From Gracilibacter sp. (GTDB lineage Bacteria; Bacillota; Desulfitobacteriia; Desulfitobacteriales; Syntrophobotulaceae), in NCBI GenBank assembly GCA_024637055.1, contig JAGXFZ010000018.1:1-40899 (forward strand): a DNA stretch of 40,899 bases. Reading direction: 5' to 3'. The notes under the pieces are model-generated. The model was not told the origin of the DNA and searched no databases. It saw nothing but the letters and a program-made list of their open reading frames with translations. Both the position numbers and the translations under genes were made by a program. Positions within the stretch are counted from its first letter, which is position 1. Each line of letters begins with the position of its first letter. Of this stretch, positions 1-10,200 are shown one piece after another.

Positions 1-420
1 GGCCACTTCACTGAGGCGAAGCCCTGCACTATAGAGAGTCATAAGAATACACTTATCTCTCAAGTTATCGCAGGCATTAAAAAGGGATTGGAGTTCTTCT
101 TGGGTAAAGATAGCAGGGAGTTTACGATGTTTACGGTGACGAGGAATCTTCTTTATTGCTAAATTAATATCAAAGGTAATACCATACAAAAAGCGAAGGG
201 CGCTGTTGTAGGTGTTTACCGATCCGGAAGCTAGCTTTTTTTCTTTGGTGAGATAGTGGAGAAACTGTCTTATATCCTCTATGTCTAGCTCGGTTGCAGG
301 TTTGTTAAAGTGATCCTGAAAACCTTTAACTCTGGAATAGTATTCATTCTGGGTATTCTTGCTTAATCCTCGTAGTTCCACATCAAATACTAGCTTGGCT
401 AAAACCTCATCCTTTGTCAT
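1..420 (-). CDS. Tyrosine recombinase/integrase, N-terminal part (cut by the left edge)
   Basis: This is a site-specific tyrosine recombinase that would break and rejoin DNA through a catalytic tyrosine lying beyond the edge. The 140 visible codons hold the N-terminal SAM-like core-binding domain (roughly residues 5-90, with a pattern of the type LSKNTQNEYYSRVKGF) and the start of the catalytic domain, ending in LYSAGLRLSEVA, where the Arg is the first residue of the R-H-R-Y catalytic set. The ATG at 418-420 has an AAAGGAGATG Shine-Dalgarno in front. That signal lies inside a long inverted repeat (427-473). No host gene stands in front of it. Recombinases of this compact type often accompany transposases in mobile elements, but the partner is outside the window. 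The family is secure. The element type is not known. Confidence 0.88.
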   Translation of the reverse strand, partial: MTKDEVLAKLVFDVELRGLSKNTQNEYYSRVKGFQDHFNKPATELDIEDIRQFLHYLTKEKKLASGSVNTYNSALRFLYGITFDINLAIKKIPRHRKHRKLPAIFTQEELQSLFNACDNLRDKCILMTLYSAGLRLSEVA

Positions 421-426
421 AAAACA

Positions 427-473
427 ACACATCTCCTTTAGAATAAATATCTAATATTCTACAGGAGATGTGT
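427..473. repeat. Long inverted repeat over the recombinase ribosome binding site
   Basis: Two 19-bp arms (427-445 and 455-473) are complementary except for one mismatch and flank a 9-nt centre. The outer 11 bp, ACACATCTCCT against AGGAGATGTGT, are perfect. Read from the recombinase gene, the AGGAGATG Shine-Dalgarno forms part of the inner arm, so a transcript started upstream would hide it in a hairpin. The symmetry would equally suit a recombinase binding site or the end of a mobile element. The repeat is read directly; its role is inference. Confidence 0.75.
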
Positions 474-762
474 AAGGAAGTAATAGTCTACGGCCATATT
501 TGGTTAAGCAGCAAAACACCACTCCGGAAACCACCGCGCCAGCGGTTTAGTGCTATCCTACTAACTACAACTTAGCCTAAGCATTAACAGGCTTCCAGTT
601 ATAGACATTTGTATCAGCTTCTTGGCATTATTCTATAACCCTTCAGTTTAGAGTCTCTAGTCGTTGATTTGATTAAACATTGGACTGCATTCGTAGGATA
701 ATGAGGAAAACGCAAGTTTTTCTCAAGTTTTTCTCAATTTTATGAAAACAAACTTAATTAGG
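474..762. other. Non-coding stretch, probably the end of the recombinase-bearing element
   Basis: No open reading frame of note is visible. The stretch contains a short GC hairpin around 530-550 (ACCGC, GCCA, GCGGT) and an 11-bp unit (AAGTTTTTCTC) repeated twice in tandem at 714-735. Its base composition is less AT-rich than the flanking intergenic DNA, so it may belong to the mobile element. I could not place an exact boundary. Confidence 0.35.
714..735. repeat. Tandem repeat, 2 x 11 bp
   Basis: The unit AAGTTTTTCTC occurs twice without a gap (714-724 and 725-735). It lies between the recombinase-side DNA and the terminator of the tRNA gene. Function unknown. Confidence 0.7.
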
Positions 763-795
763 CAAACAAAAAACACCGCAAAAGCCTTGCGGTGT
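763..795 (-). terminator. Rho-independent terminator of tRNA-Trp
   Basis: On the minus strand, 8-bp arms (ACACCGCA, 773-780, and TGCGGTGT, 788-795) form a GC-rich hairpin followed by a run of T residues (about 763-772). It lies 12 nt past the tRNA 3' end, as expected for a single-gene tRNA unit. Confidence 0.85.
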
Positions 796-807
796 CTCAC
801 TTTCTTT

Positions 808-881
808 TGGCAGGGGATGCAGGAGTTGAACCCGCACCAGCGGTTTTGGAGACCGCTGTTCTACCATTAAACTAATCCCCT
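808..881 (-). tRNA. tRNA-Trp (anticodon CCA)
   Basis: The minus strand folds as a 74-nt tRNA. The acceptor stem is AGGGGAT with ATCCCCT, followed by discriminator G and an encoded CCA end (808-810). The anticodon arm is GCGGT, loop CTCCAAA, ACCGC, giving anticodon CCA for tryptophan. The T arm GCGGG, TTCAACT, CCTGC carries the conserved TTC. The gene stands alone between its own promoter and terminator. Confidence 0.97.
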
Positions 882-913
882 ATGCTGATTGATTTAAAAG
901 GGCGACGAAGGAT

Positions 914-942
914 ATTATAGCTGACTTTGACATATGTGTCAA
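914..942 (-). promoter_or_regulatory. Consensus sigma-A promoter of tRNA-Trp
   Basis: On the minus strand a perfect TTGACA (937-942) and a perfect TATAAT (914-919) are separated by exactly 17 nt. Transcription should start near 907, about 25 nt before the tRNA. Confidence 0.92.
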
Positions 943-1069
943 TAATAACACCTGAAAATACTGAAGCCAATGGCAATATATTCAAAAATTATGTCAAAAT
1001 TAAAAGGATTTTTGTGTTAAAAAAAGAATACAATAATATCATAATAGCATTGTCGAAAGGATACTTCTA

Positions 1070-1900
1070 TTGGGCATTGATCTTCATCTTCATACAACTG
1101 AATCTGATGGATTCCTCGCGGTGGATGAAGTATTGTCTATTGCCCACAAGCGCGGTTTAAGTCTCATTTCTATTACAGATCATGACACTACCTTGGGAGT
1201 CGAAAAAGCTCTCAAAATTGTTGAAAAGTACCCATTAAGAATTATACCTGGGATAGAATTCAGTACAATTTATAAAAATGAAGAAATCCATCTGCTTGGC
1301 TATTATAAAACTATTGATAATGATATTCTCCAAGAGAGACTTAAAACAATACGTGAAGAAAGAACAGAAATAACTAAAAGTATGGTAAAAAAGCTACAGC
1401 AGAATAATATTGACATAGAGTGGAATGAAGTTTGTGCAGTAGCTAGTGAATACGGTATTGTCTGTAAGACTCATATAATGTACGCTCTTAGAAATAAGAT
1501 GATAGAACCTCAATACCTAAATTGGAATCTTATTGCTTCCTGGTTTAGACCAGGTGGACTGGCTTATATACCTTATACGGGAAATCCGTATGTAGAAGCA
1601 GTTGATTTTATATTTGCAACTGGAGGGTTACCGGTTTTAGCTCATCCAGGAATCATCAAGAATAGGTCACTGGTGGCAGAATTACTTAGGTACAAGCCTA
1701 TAGGTCTTGAGGTGTATTATGCTTACTGGGAAGAACAAGAAGAAATGATATCATTTTTCCGTAAACTATCAAGAAACATTGCTGTGTTATCTACCGGAGG
1801 AAGCGATTACCATGGCTTTTATAGTCCAGTAGAAATAGGAAAAATACATGTCCCTCTTGAGTGTGGCAATGATTTAATGGCTTACCTTGATATCAGATAG
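1070..1900 (+). CDS. PHP-domain metal-dependent phosphoesterase (TrpH/YciV-like)
   Basis: This 276-aa protein is a PHP-fold hydrolase. Known relatives act as 5'-3' exoribonucleases or 3',5'-nucleotide bisphosphate phosphatases. Metal-ligand motifs are all present: DLHLHTTESDG at residues 4-14, TDHDT near 36-40, PGIEFST near 60, LPVLAHPG near 190 and GGSDYHG near 243. The length matches the TrpH group. The start is TTG, 9 nt after AAAGGA, and the first residues run straight into the conserved DLHLH motif, so no earlier start is needed. The stop codon overlaps the open frame of the FtsK gene by one base, so the two are probably cotranscribed. The exact substrate cannot be read from sequence. 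Confidence 0.88.
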   Translation: MGIDLHLHTTESDGFLAVDEVLSIAHKRGLSLISITDHDTTLGVEKALKIVEKYPLRIIPGIEFSTIYKNEEIHLLGYYKTIDNDILQERLKTIREERTEITKSMVKKLQQNNIDIEWNEVCAVASEYGIVCKTHIMYALRNKMIEPQYLNWNLIASWFRPGGLAYIPYTGNPYVEAVDFIFATGGLPVLAHPGIIKNRSLVAELLRYKPIGLEVYYAYWEEQEEMISFFRKLSRNIAVLSTGGSDYHGFYSPVEIGKIHVPLECGNDLMAYLDIR

Positions 1901-1938
1901 TGAGATTTATTTCTATTAACAGATGGAGTGATGCAATT

Positions 1939-4023
1939 TTGAACTTATTAAAAAATGTACTTTTAAAATTATTAGCTTTAGTGTATTTTACTATGTTTAT
2001 CATATCCGGATTGGGATATTTGGGGATTGGAGAATTTTCTACGAATATTTTCAATATGTTTAGCAGCATTTTAGGTGAATACGTTTTAGCGATACCTATA
2101 ATCTGTCTTATTTTCACCGGCGTATGTTGGTATATTTCTCAATCATACGCAAAAAAAAAGGAAGACGTAATACCAATAGAAAGAGAATACGGTGATAACA
2201 TAAGTAATCTCAGAGCTTTTAAAAAGAGTTCATATGGTTTACATCCTTCTAACGGATTTGACTCCTACTTCGTTGACGAACTACCAATAAGAGAAACCTA
2301 TCGGGTTAATGAAGAAAAATATAATCATTTAGGCACGAATTTCTCTACATATTTTGGCCAAGGAAAAAGGAATATGTACATGCCTTCACGGGTTACGAAA
2401 CTACAGGGATTTCAAGATTTTTTTAGGAATACTTTATGTGAATATGATAAAGTAGCTAATGATATGACTATAGGTACCTCTTGTAAGGTGGAAGTAGATA
2501 ATCAGCTTAACCCAAGAAGACAACTATATAATCCAGGAAGGCAAGCTGAAGAGCCCAGACGGGAAAGAAAAGCTGAAGAAGTCCATAATATTAATAAAAA
2601 TATTAATATTAGTAATAGTAATAACAATAGTAAAACGAAATGGAAACTCCCAGGTTTGGAACTATTAAACACTTCGTTGCAAAGAGATGATGGTCCTAAA
2701 CAGTATAATCCTAAAGTGATTGAAGATGTTTTAAGTAATTTTGGAGTAGTTGCTAAAGTTGTAAATATTTCTATAGGGCCAGTTATAACTCGTTATGAGT
2801 TGTCACCTAACCCTGGAACAAAGATAAGCAAGATAACTAACCTAGCGGATGACATAGCCCTAGCTCTTGCTTGCAAGGAGATACGTATCGAGGCTCCTAT
2901 TCCAGGCAAAGCTGCCATAGGTATCGAGATTCCTAGGGATAATCCTGTCACAGTTTCATTCAGAGATGTAATTGATTCGCGAGAGTTTACTACTGCTACA
3001 TCCAAACTAAAAGTAGCTCTAGGTAAAACGATAACTGACATTCCAGCCATAGGTGAATTAAATAAGATGCCTCATCTCTTGGTGGCCGGAGCTACAGGTT
3101 CGGGAAAAAGTATTTTTATAAATTGTTTGGTTACTTCGTTATTGTTCAATACCACTCCTGACGAAACCAAACTTTTATTGATTGACCCCAAGATGGTTGA
3201 GTTGAGCCTGTATAATGGAATCCCTCATCTCCTGACACCGGTTGTCACTGATCCCAAGAAGGCTAGCAAGTATCTTAAACAAATTGTCAATGAGATGGAA
3301 AATAGGTATCAACTTTTCGCTTCCCAAGGAATACGGGATATCGATCATTATAATAATGTGTCTACCAATAAATCATTATCATATATCGTAGTTATCATAG
3401 ACGAACTGGCAGATTTAATGATGGTATCAGCTCACGATATGGAAGAATTGATATGCAGATTAGCTCAAAAAGCGAGAGCAGCAGGAATACATTTAGTTAT
3501 TGCAACCCAACGTCCATCCGTTAACGTGATTACGGGACTAATTAAAGCAAATATACCTAGTAGGATATCTTTTGCCGTCTCTTCCCAGATTGATTCCAGA
3601 ACCATTCTTGATGCTGGGGGTGCAGAAAGATTACTGGGTAAAGGAGATATGCTTTATTCTCCCGCCGGGCTGTCTAAACCTCAGAGAATCCATGGTTGCT
3701 TTATCGACGAGAATGAAGTGAAAAATGTGGTTCAGCATTGGAAGAACCAGGGAACAGATTATGTATTCACTGAAGAACATATTGAGGAAAGCATTGATGA
3801 AGAGAAGATGTCTGATGAACGATTTTTAGAAGCTTGTAAACTTGTGATCACTTCGGGGGTAGCATCGGTATCTTTTCTCCAAAGAAGGATGAGAGTCGGA
3901 TATTCCAGGGCAGCACGGTTGATGGATATGCTTGAAGACGCTGGAATAGTCGCAATATCTGAGGGCAACAAGCCACGAGATATTCTAATAACCCTTGATG
4001 ACTTTCATAGCAATTTCGGCTGA
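1939..4023 (+). CDS. DNA translocase FtsK/SpoIIIE
   Basis: This is a membrane-anchored hexameric ATPase that pumps chromosomal DNA across the division or sporulation septum. Visible parts are two TM segments only (about residues 5-28 and 48-68), an Asn/Arg-rich linker to about 235, the alpha/beta motor with Walker A GATGSGKS (near 382) and Walker B VVIIDELAD (near 484), and a C-terminal winged-helix gamma domain (about 615-690) for reading polar sequences. Classic SpoIIIE has four TM helices, so the anchor is short. The chosen start is TTG 1939, 10 nt after GGAG. The open frame extends to GTG 1900, which has no ribosome binding site. It lies directly after the PHP gene and ends at a terminator. 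Whether it serves sporulation or general division cannot be told. Confidence 0.93.
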   Translation: MNLLKNVLLKLLALVYFTMFIISGLGYLGIGEFSTNIFNMFSSILGEYVLAIPIICLIFTGVCWYISQSYAKKKEDVIPIEREYGDNISNLRAFKKSSYGLHPSNGFDSYFVDELPIRETYRVNEEKYNHLGTNFSTYFGQGKRNMYMPSRVTKLQGFQDFFRNTLCEYDKVANDMTIGTSCKVEVDNQLNPRRQLYNPGRQAEEPRRERKAEEVHNINKNINISNSNNNSKTKWKLPGLELLNTSLQRDDGPKQYNPKVIEDVLSNFGVVAKVVNISIGPVITRYELSPNPGTKISKITNLADDIALALACKEIRIEAPIPGKAAIGIEIPRDNPVTVSFRDVIDSREFTTATSKLKVALGKTITDIPAIGELNKMPHLLVAGATGSGKSIFINCLVTSLLFNTTPDETKLLLIDPKMVELSLYNGIPHLLTPVVTDPKKASKYLKQIVNEMENRYQLFASQGIRDIDHYNNVSTNKSLSYIVVIIDELADLMMVSAHDMEELICRLAQKARAAGIHLVIATQRPSVNVITGLIKANIPSRISFAVSSQIDSRTILDAGGAERLLGKGDMLYSPAGLSKPQRIHGCFIDENEVKNVVQHWKNQGTDYVFTEEHIEESIDEEKMSDERFLEACKLVITSGVASVSFLQRRMRVGYSRAARLMDMLEDAGIVAISEGNKPRDILITLDDFHSNFG

Positions 4024-4075
4024 TTCTAGTCTGTTTCTGACAGGCTCCCCTTAACTTAATAAATGTCTTTACTTT

Positions 4076-4114
4076 GACATCCTTGTTCTTAAGAAAAGAA
4101 TAGGGATGTCTTTT
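4076..4114 (+). terminator. Rho-independent terminator after ftsK
   Basis: Arms GACATCC (4076-4082) and GGATGTC (4104-4110), with an inner TTCTT/AAGAA pairing, are followed by TTTT. It separates the PHP-ftsK unit from the glucan synthase gene. Confidence 0.75.
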
Positions 4115-4221
4115 CATTCGTTTTCCTCTGTTTTCCTCCTAACGTAGCCTTTGTTACGAATTAGGACCAAATAAATGGACATAATGAAGAAAGACTAAAT
4201 TTTACTATTTGGGGATGAATC

Positions 4222-7200
4222 ATGAGAATAACGAGTAATCTATTTTCCCGGTTTAATGATAGAAAGTATGACCAGTTTGATAATGTGAAGGAATATGCAA
4301 CTGAACTTGCTCAATTTCATAACTGGCTTGGCCTAACTGATCAAGGAAAAAGTCTATTACCTTTGTTAAAAGATCGAGGTCGCTATATTAAAGAGTCTTA
4401 TCAAAGCATTAATCAGCATTACTACAAGACCGAGGATGTTATCCCCGCAGCGGAATGGTATCTAGATAATTATTATCTGATCAATGATTTAATTGATGAT
4501 GTAATTATCGATTTGACAAAGCAATATGAATCTAAACTACAGTATTTTACGGGAGGAGATTTAGCTGGCTTTCCGAGAATATATGTGTTAATTTCAGAAT
4601 TCGTCAAGAATAATGACAATGAGTTGAATTTCGATTACTTAAGAGAATTCATCATTCACTATCAATCAGAAGCACCACTTTCCTCAGCTGAGATTTGGGC
4701 TATATCTATAATGCTTAAAGTAATTCTACTGGATAAAATATTCTATCAAGTAGAACGAATAATCTACATTCAAAAAGAGAGAGAATTTGCGGAGAATTGG
4801 TTGAATTCTGTATTGGGTAAGGAAAGCAGTGAAGATATCTGTTCCCAGGATTTAGATATTACGTCTTCATTCTCTACAATTTTCATTGAAAGAGGCGCTA
4901 AAAGGCTCAAAGAGTTAGGTTCGGATGCCAAAATGTTATTTAACTGGTTAGATAACATAGCTAACAAACAAAATCTCACAGTTGAAAAAGTTATTAGTAA
5001 TGAGCATTATCACCTAACCTCTCAAGGTGTGATTATGGGGAACATAATCACCACTCTAAAGTTAATTAATTCTGAAAACTGGTCCGAGTTTTTTGAAGAG
5101 GTAAGCCTTGTCCAACAAGTATTGAACAACGATCCAGCTCAAATATTTGCTGAAATGGATTTTGATTCCCGGGACAAATATCGTCACGAGATAGAAGATC
5201 TAGCTGCGAGGTATAAAGTATCAGAGCTGACTGTAGTGAGTGAGGTAGATGAACTGGCAAGGGATCAACAAAGTAGTCCAGACAACCATGTCGGATATTA
5301 TCTTCTCGGCTCAGGAAAAGTCCAGTTAGAAAATAAGCTGGGCGATAATTGGGGTAAAGTCAGAAAAAAGTTTGAAGATTTACGATTATTCAGGAAGAAT
5401 CCAGTTAAAAAATATTTGAGCTTAACTATTATTAGTACTTTTGTACCTTATATTATCTTCCTTTGGCTTGTGGGAGCTGGATTATATAATGTATCTCTAG
5501 GGATTGGCATATTAATAATAATCTGCTCTCTGGCGATTTTTGCGAGTATGAGTATTTTCTTAGTAAACCGACTATGTTGTAAATCATCTCAACCTAGCTT
5601 TTTACCCAAACTATTCTTTGAAGATGTAATCCCGGAAGATCTCAAAACTGTAGTAGTTATTCCAGCCATATTTAAGGATGCAGAGAAAGTTAAAGAACAA
5701 TTAAAACAACTAGAAGTACATTATATCAATAACCGAGAAGAAAACTTATACTATGCCATTCTAGGCGATTTTTCTGATGCTAAGGAAGAAAAGATGCCTA
5801 ATGATGATAAAATCGTGGAAGCAGGAATTAAAGGTGTAAAAAAACTCAATCAAAAATATGGAACAGGAAAGTTTTTCTACTTTCATAGAACCAGACAATG
5901 GAATAAGCAAGAGAAAATATGGATGGGATGGGAAAGAAAAAGAGGGAAACTGATAGAATTTAATAAATTATTGCTCAAAGAAGGAGAGACTAGTTATTTA
6001 TATCAATTCGGAAAGATAGAGCTGCTTGAAGGTATTCGCTACGTAATTACCCTCGATGCTGACACCTTATTATCTCGAGATATAGCCAAAAAGCTTATCG
6101 GTACGATTGCGCATCCAATGCAAAAAGCAAAGATGGATACGGATGAGAAGAAGGTCATATCGGGATATGGGATTATTCAACCGAGAATTAGCTTAACAGC
6201 AGAAAGTGCATTTGCAACACCATATGCAAAAATTTCTGCCGCTATTGCCGGAATAGATCCCTATACATGTGCTATTTCCGATATTTATCAGGACTTATTC
6301 GGAGAAGGTATTTATACGGGTAAAGGGATTTACGATCTGAAAGTCTTTCATGCGGTCACTAAAGATACATTTTCCGAAAATGCTATTCTAAGTCATGATC
6401 TTATCGAAGGCATTCATGCCAAAACTGGTTTGGTCACGGATATAGAGTTATTTGATGGTTATCCCAGTAAGTATCTTTCACATACTAAACGGACACACCG
6501 CTGGATTAGAGGAGATTGGCAGATTGCTAAATATATTTTTGACACTGATTTGTCTTTTATATCGCGTTGGAAAATAGCTGATAATCTAAGAAGAAGTTTA
6601 GAGGCTCCTTTCCAGCTAATTATACTGTTTCTAGCTTTTACTTATCTGCATAATGTCTTTGCCCTTTTAGCAGGTCTCGTATTATTTAGTTTGAGCTTAC
6701 CACTGTTACTGAATATACTAGAAAAGATCCTAGACCGTTCTTTAACGTCTAGAATTATCAAACATGAATTAACTACGGGAGTACAGCAGATATTATTTTC
6801 GCTTACTACTCTTCCTTATCAGGCTTATATTCAAATAGACGCGATTATACGGAGTGTTTTCCGCCAATTTGTTAGTAAACGGTTACTTTTGGAATGGGAA
6901 GCAGCCTCCGATTGCGAGAAAAGTCTGGAGCTTAGTCTAGGTAACTTTTACGTCATAATGTCTAGAGGGTTAGTACTAAGTACTATCTTTGTGACGGGCT
7001 ACTTTTTTGTCAGCTTAACAACTGGGATTATATTAACCTTATTGATTATTACTTGGCTTAGTTCACCAGTTATAGCTTATAAACTGAGTTTACCTTATAA
7101 AAGTGATATTCCTGAGATATCTTTACCTGAAAAAATTGAACTAAGGAAATGGGCTAGACAGATTTGGGCGTTTTTTGATGTTTTTGTAGAAGAAGAGAAC

Positions 7201-10200
7201 AACTATCTGCCACCAGATAATATTCAAATCGAACCGTATAAGGGTGTCGCTCACAGGTCTTCTCCTACCAACATCGGTTTAGCGTTATTGGCTAACCTTG
7301 TTGCGGTTGACCTTGGGTATATCTCACAAAAATTGATGATTAAGAAAATAAGAGACACTCTTAATACGATTAGCAATCTCCCAAAATGGAAAGGTCATAT
7401 CTATAATTGGTATAATACCAAAAATCTCGAACCATTAAATCCTATCTACATTTCTACAGTTGATAGTGGTAATTTTGCTGGTTACTTGATTACCTTGAAA
7501 AATGGGCTTGCACAGTTAGCTGGAACACCACCGATTCAAAGTCAATCGATTATTCAAGCCTTGCAAGACACGTATAATATCTTTAAAGATAATACTGCGG
7601 AATTTCAATTGGAACTGTTAGGTGAGGAATTAAGGGCTCTACAAGAAAAAAACCAATCTCTGAAATCTCTATACATCTTTATTGACAAGTGGCATAAAAC
7701 TTTAGAAACCATGATAAAAGATATAAATCTTTTAAAAGATAAAACGACCGAGAATAATAGTTATGAATTTTGGTCAGCTTCTATATTTTATATGCTTAGT
7801 GATTATAAAAAAGCGATAGAAAAAATATATCCGTACGTGGTACTAGATGATATACCTGAAGTTTTACAGCGCCTCGATAGCTTAAGTACAAGAAGTTTAG
7901 CAAGAAAGTATGTGGCCCTGCTCCAAGATAACCATGCTGTTTCGAAGGATCTTAAACCTTTTGTGCAAGAAGGCTTAAAGAATACCTTAATATCACTCTT
8001 GTGGTTGACAAAAATTCAAAAAAACTTAACACAAGTCGTTAATAACATGGACTTTAAACCTTTGTACCATAAAGAGAAAAAACTGTTTTCCATAGGGTAT
8101 AACTTAAGTGAACAACGTCTTGATAACTCATATTACGATTTGCTGGCATCTGAAGCCCGACAAGCAAGTTTGATAGCTATAGCTAAGGGGGATGTCCCAG
8201 AAGAACATTGGTTTAAATTATCGCGTCCTCTTACCAGAATAGAAGGGAACAGGTGTCTGGTATCCTGGAGCGGGACAATGTTTGAATTTCTGACGCCTCT
8301 TATTATCTTTAAAAATTATCCAGGCACTTTAATGTATGAATCTAATAAATCAGTAGTAGAGATACAGCGACTATACACAAAAAATACTCAAATCCCTTGG
8401 GGCATTTCCGAATCAGGGTTCTTTTCCTTCGATATCCAAAACAATTATCAATATAAAGCTTTTGGTGTTCCTGGTTTAGGTTTAAAAAGAGGTTTATCCA
8501 AGGATATGGTGGTATCTCCATATTCAACGTTTATGGCGTTGTTAGTTGATTACCCACAAAGCATAAAAAACCTCAAACTAATGGCCAGCATAGGTTTTAA
8601 TGGCTTGTATGGACTTTATGAAGCCATTGATTTCACACCAACCAGAGTTCCATATAACAAGGAGTATAGCCTAGTTAAGAGTTATATGGCGCATCATCAA
8701 GGCATGAGTCTTGTTTCTTTAGGGAATATACTAACGGATAATATAATGCGCAAACGATTCCATCAGGAACCTATGATCCGATCTATAGAAATTCTTCTGC
8801 AGGAACAGGTTCCACTGAAGGAGTATACTTTCAATCCTATAATCGAAGAAGAAGGGGAGAAGAAAATTACCCCCGTCAGCAGCAAAAAGGGAGAAAAACC
8901 AGCCATCTATAATAATCCCAATTCAGTCATCCCTCGTACTAGTTTTATCTCTAACAGAGAATATTCAATCATGCTCACATTAAACGGATCCGGTTATAGT
9001 AAGTTTAATGATGTATATATAACCCGTTGGCGTGAAGACCCAACTATCGATCTTTATGGAACATTTATCTATATTCAAAATCTAAATTCGGGTAATTTTT
9101 GGTCGGCAACTTCTAAGCCTCTTGACTATCCCGGAGACGATTATAAAGTAACTTGTTTTCCTAATACAGTTAAGTATCAAAGAAAAGATGGTAATATAAT
9201 AACGCAAACGGATGTTTTCGTATCACCTGAGGATCCAGTAGAAATAAGAAAACTGTCGTTGAGTAATCAAAGTGAATATACCCGTGATATTCAACTTACC
9301 AGTTATTTTGAAGTAGTGCTTGATCAATTGAATGCTGATATCGCTCATCCAACATTCAGTAAACTTTTTATCCAGACCCGCTTCGAAAATAACACTTTAG
9401 TAGCCTTTCGAAGACCCAGACATGAAGGCAAAAAAAAGATGTTCCTGATGCACACATTGTTTGTGGAGGGAGAGACATTGGGAAACATTGAATATGAGAC
9501 TGATAGGGTTAAATTTATTGGTAGAGGGCGATCTTTAGCAGATCCAAGAGCAATGGATATTAATCAGCCACTATCTAATTCCGTAGGAGCAGTCCTTGAT
9601 CCAATAATGAGCATGCGAACAAGGGTTAGAGTTGATCCAGGAAAAACCGTAGTTCTCTATTATATTACCGGGATAGGAGAGAAGAAGGAGAGCGTTCTGT
9701 CGCTTGCAGAGAAATATAGATCCGCCTCGTCTATCCAGAAAGCAAAAGAATTATCCTGGTCTCAGAGTCTGATGGAATTGACTAACCTAGATTTATCTTT
9801 CGATAAAGCCAATCAGATTTCCAGCCTAGCCAGTCAAGTTATTTATCCCGGCAGAATAAGACGAAACCTTAATATAATGAAGAATAAATTAGGACAGTCA
9901 TCTTTATGGCAATATAGTGTGCCAGGCGATTTACCTATAGTTGTCCTTTCAATCCAGGATAGCAATAATCTAAATATGGTTGACCAGATGCTTAGAATAC
10001 ATGAATTCTGGAAGATTAAAGGGTTATTCATTGACCTGGTAATCCTTAACGAGGATAAAACGGGATATTTCCAATCAATTCAGGATGAGATTCAAGAAAA
10101 AATAGCGATAAGTCATGTAAGGAAAATGGTTAATAAGCCAGGAGGAGTATTCATCCTCAAAAAAAATCAGCTATCAGTCGAAGTACTTCTTTTACTCAGA

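Noticed and set aside
927-1160. 77-codon frame overlapping the PHP gene start
   Set aside because: Its second half is an out-of-frame copy of the PHP coding sequence, it has no ribosome binding site and it begins inside the tRNA promoter.
1893-2117. 74-codon minus-strand frame within ftsK
   Set aside because: Antisense shadow of the two TM helices; no start signals.
2585-2635. AATATTAAT-rich repeats as a separate repeat element
   Set aside because: They are in-frame codons of the Asn-rich linker of FtsK.
8342-8527. Minus-strand frames inside the glucan synthase gene
   Set aside because: Short antisense frames without start signals, as expected by chance in an 8.5-kb gene.
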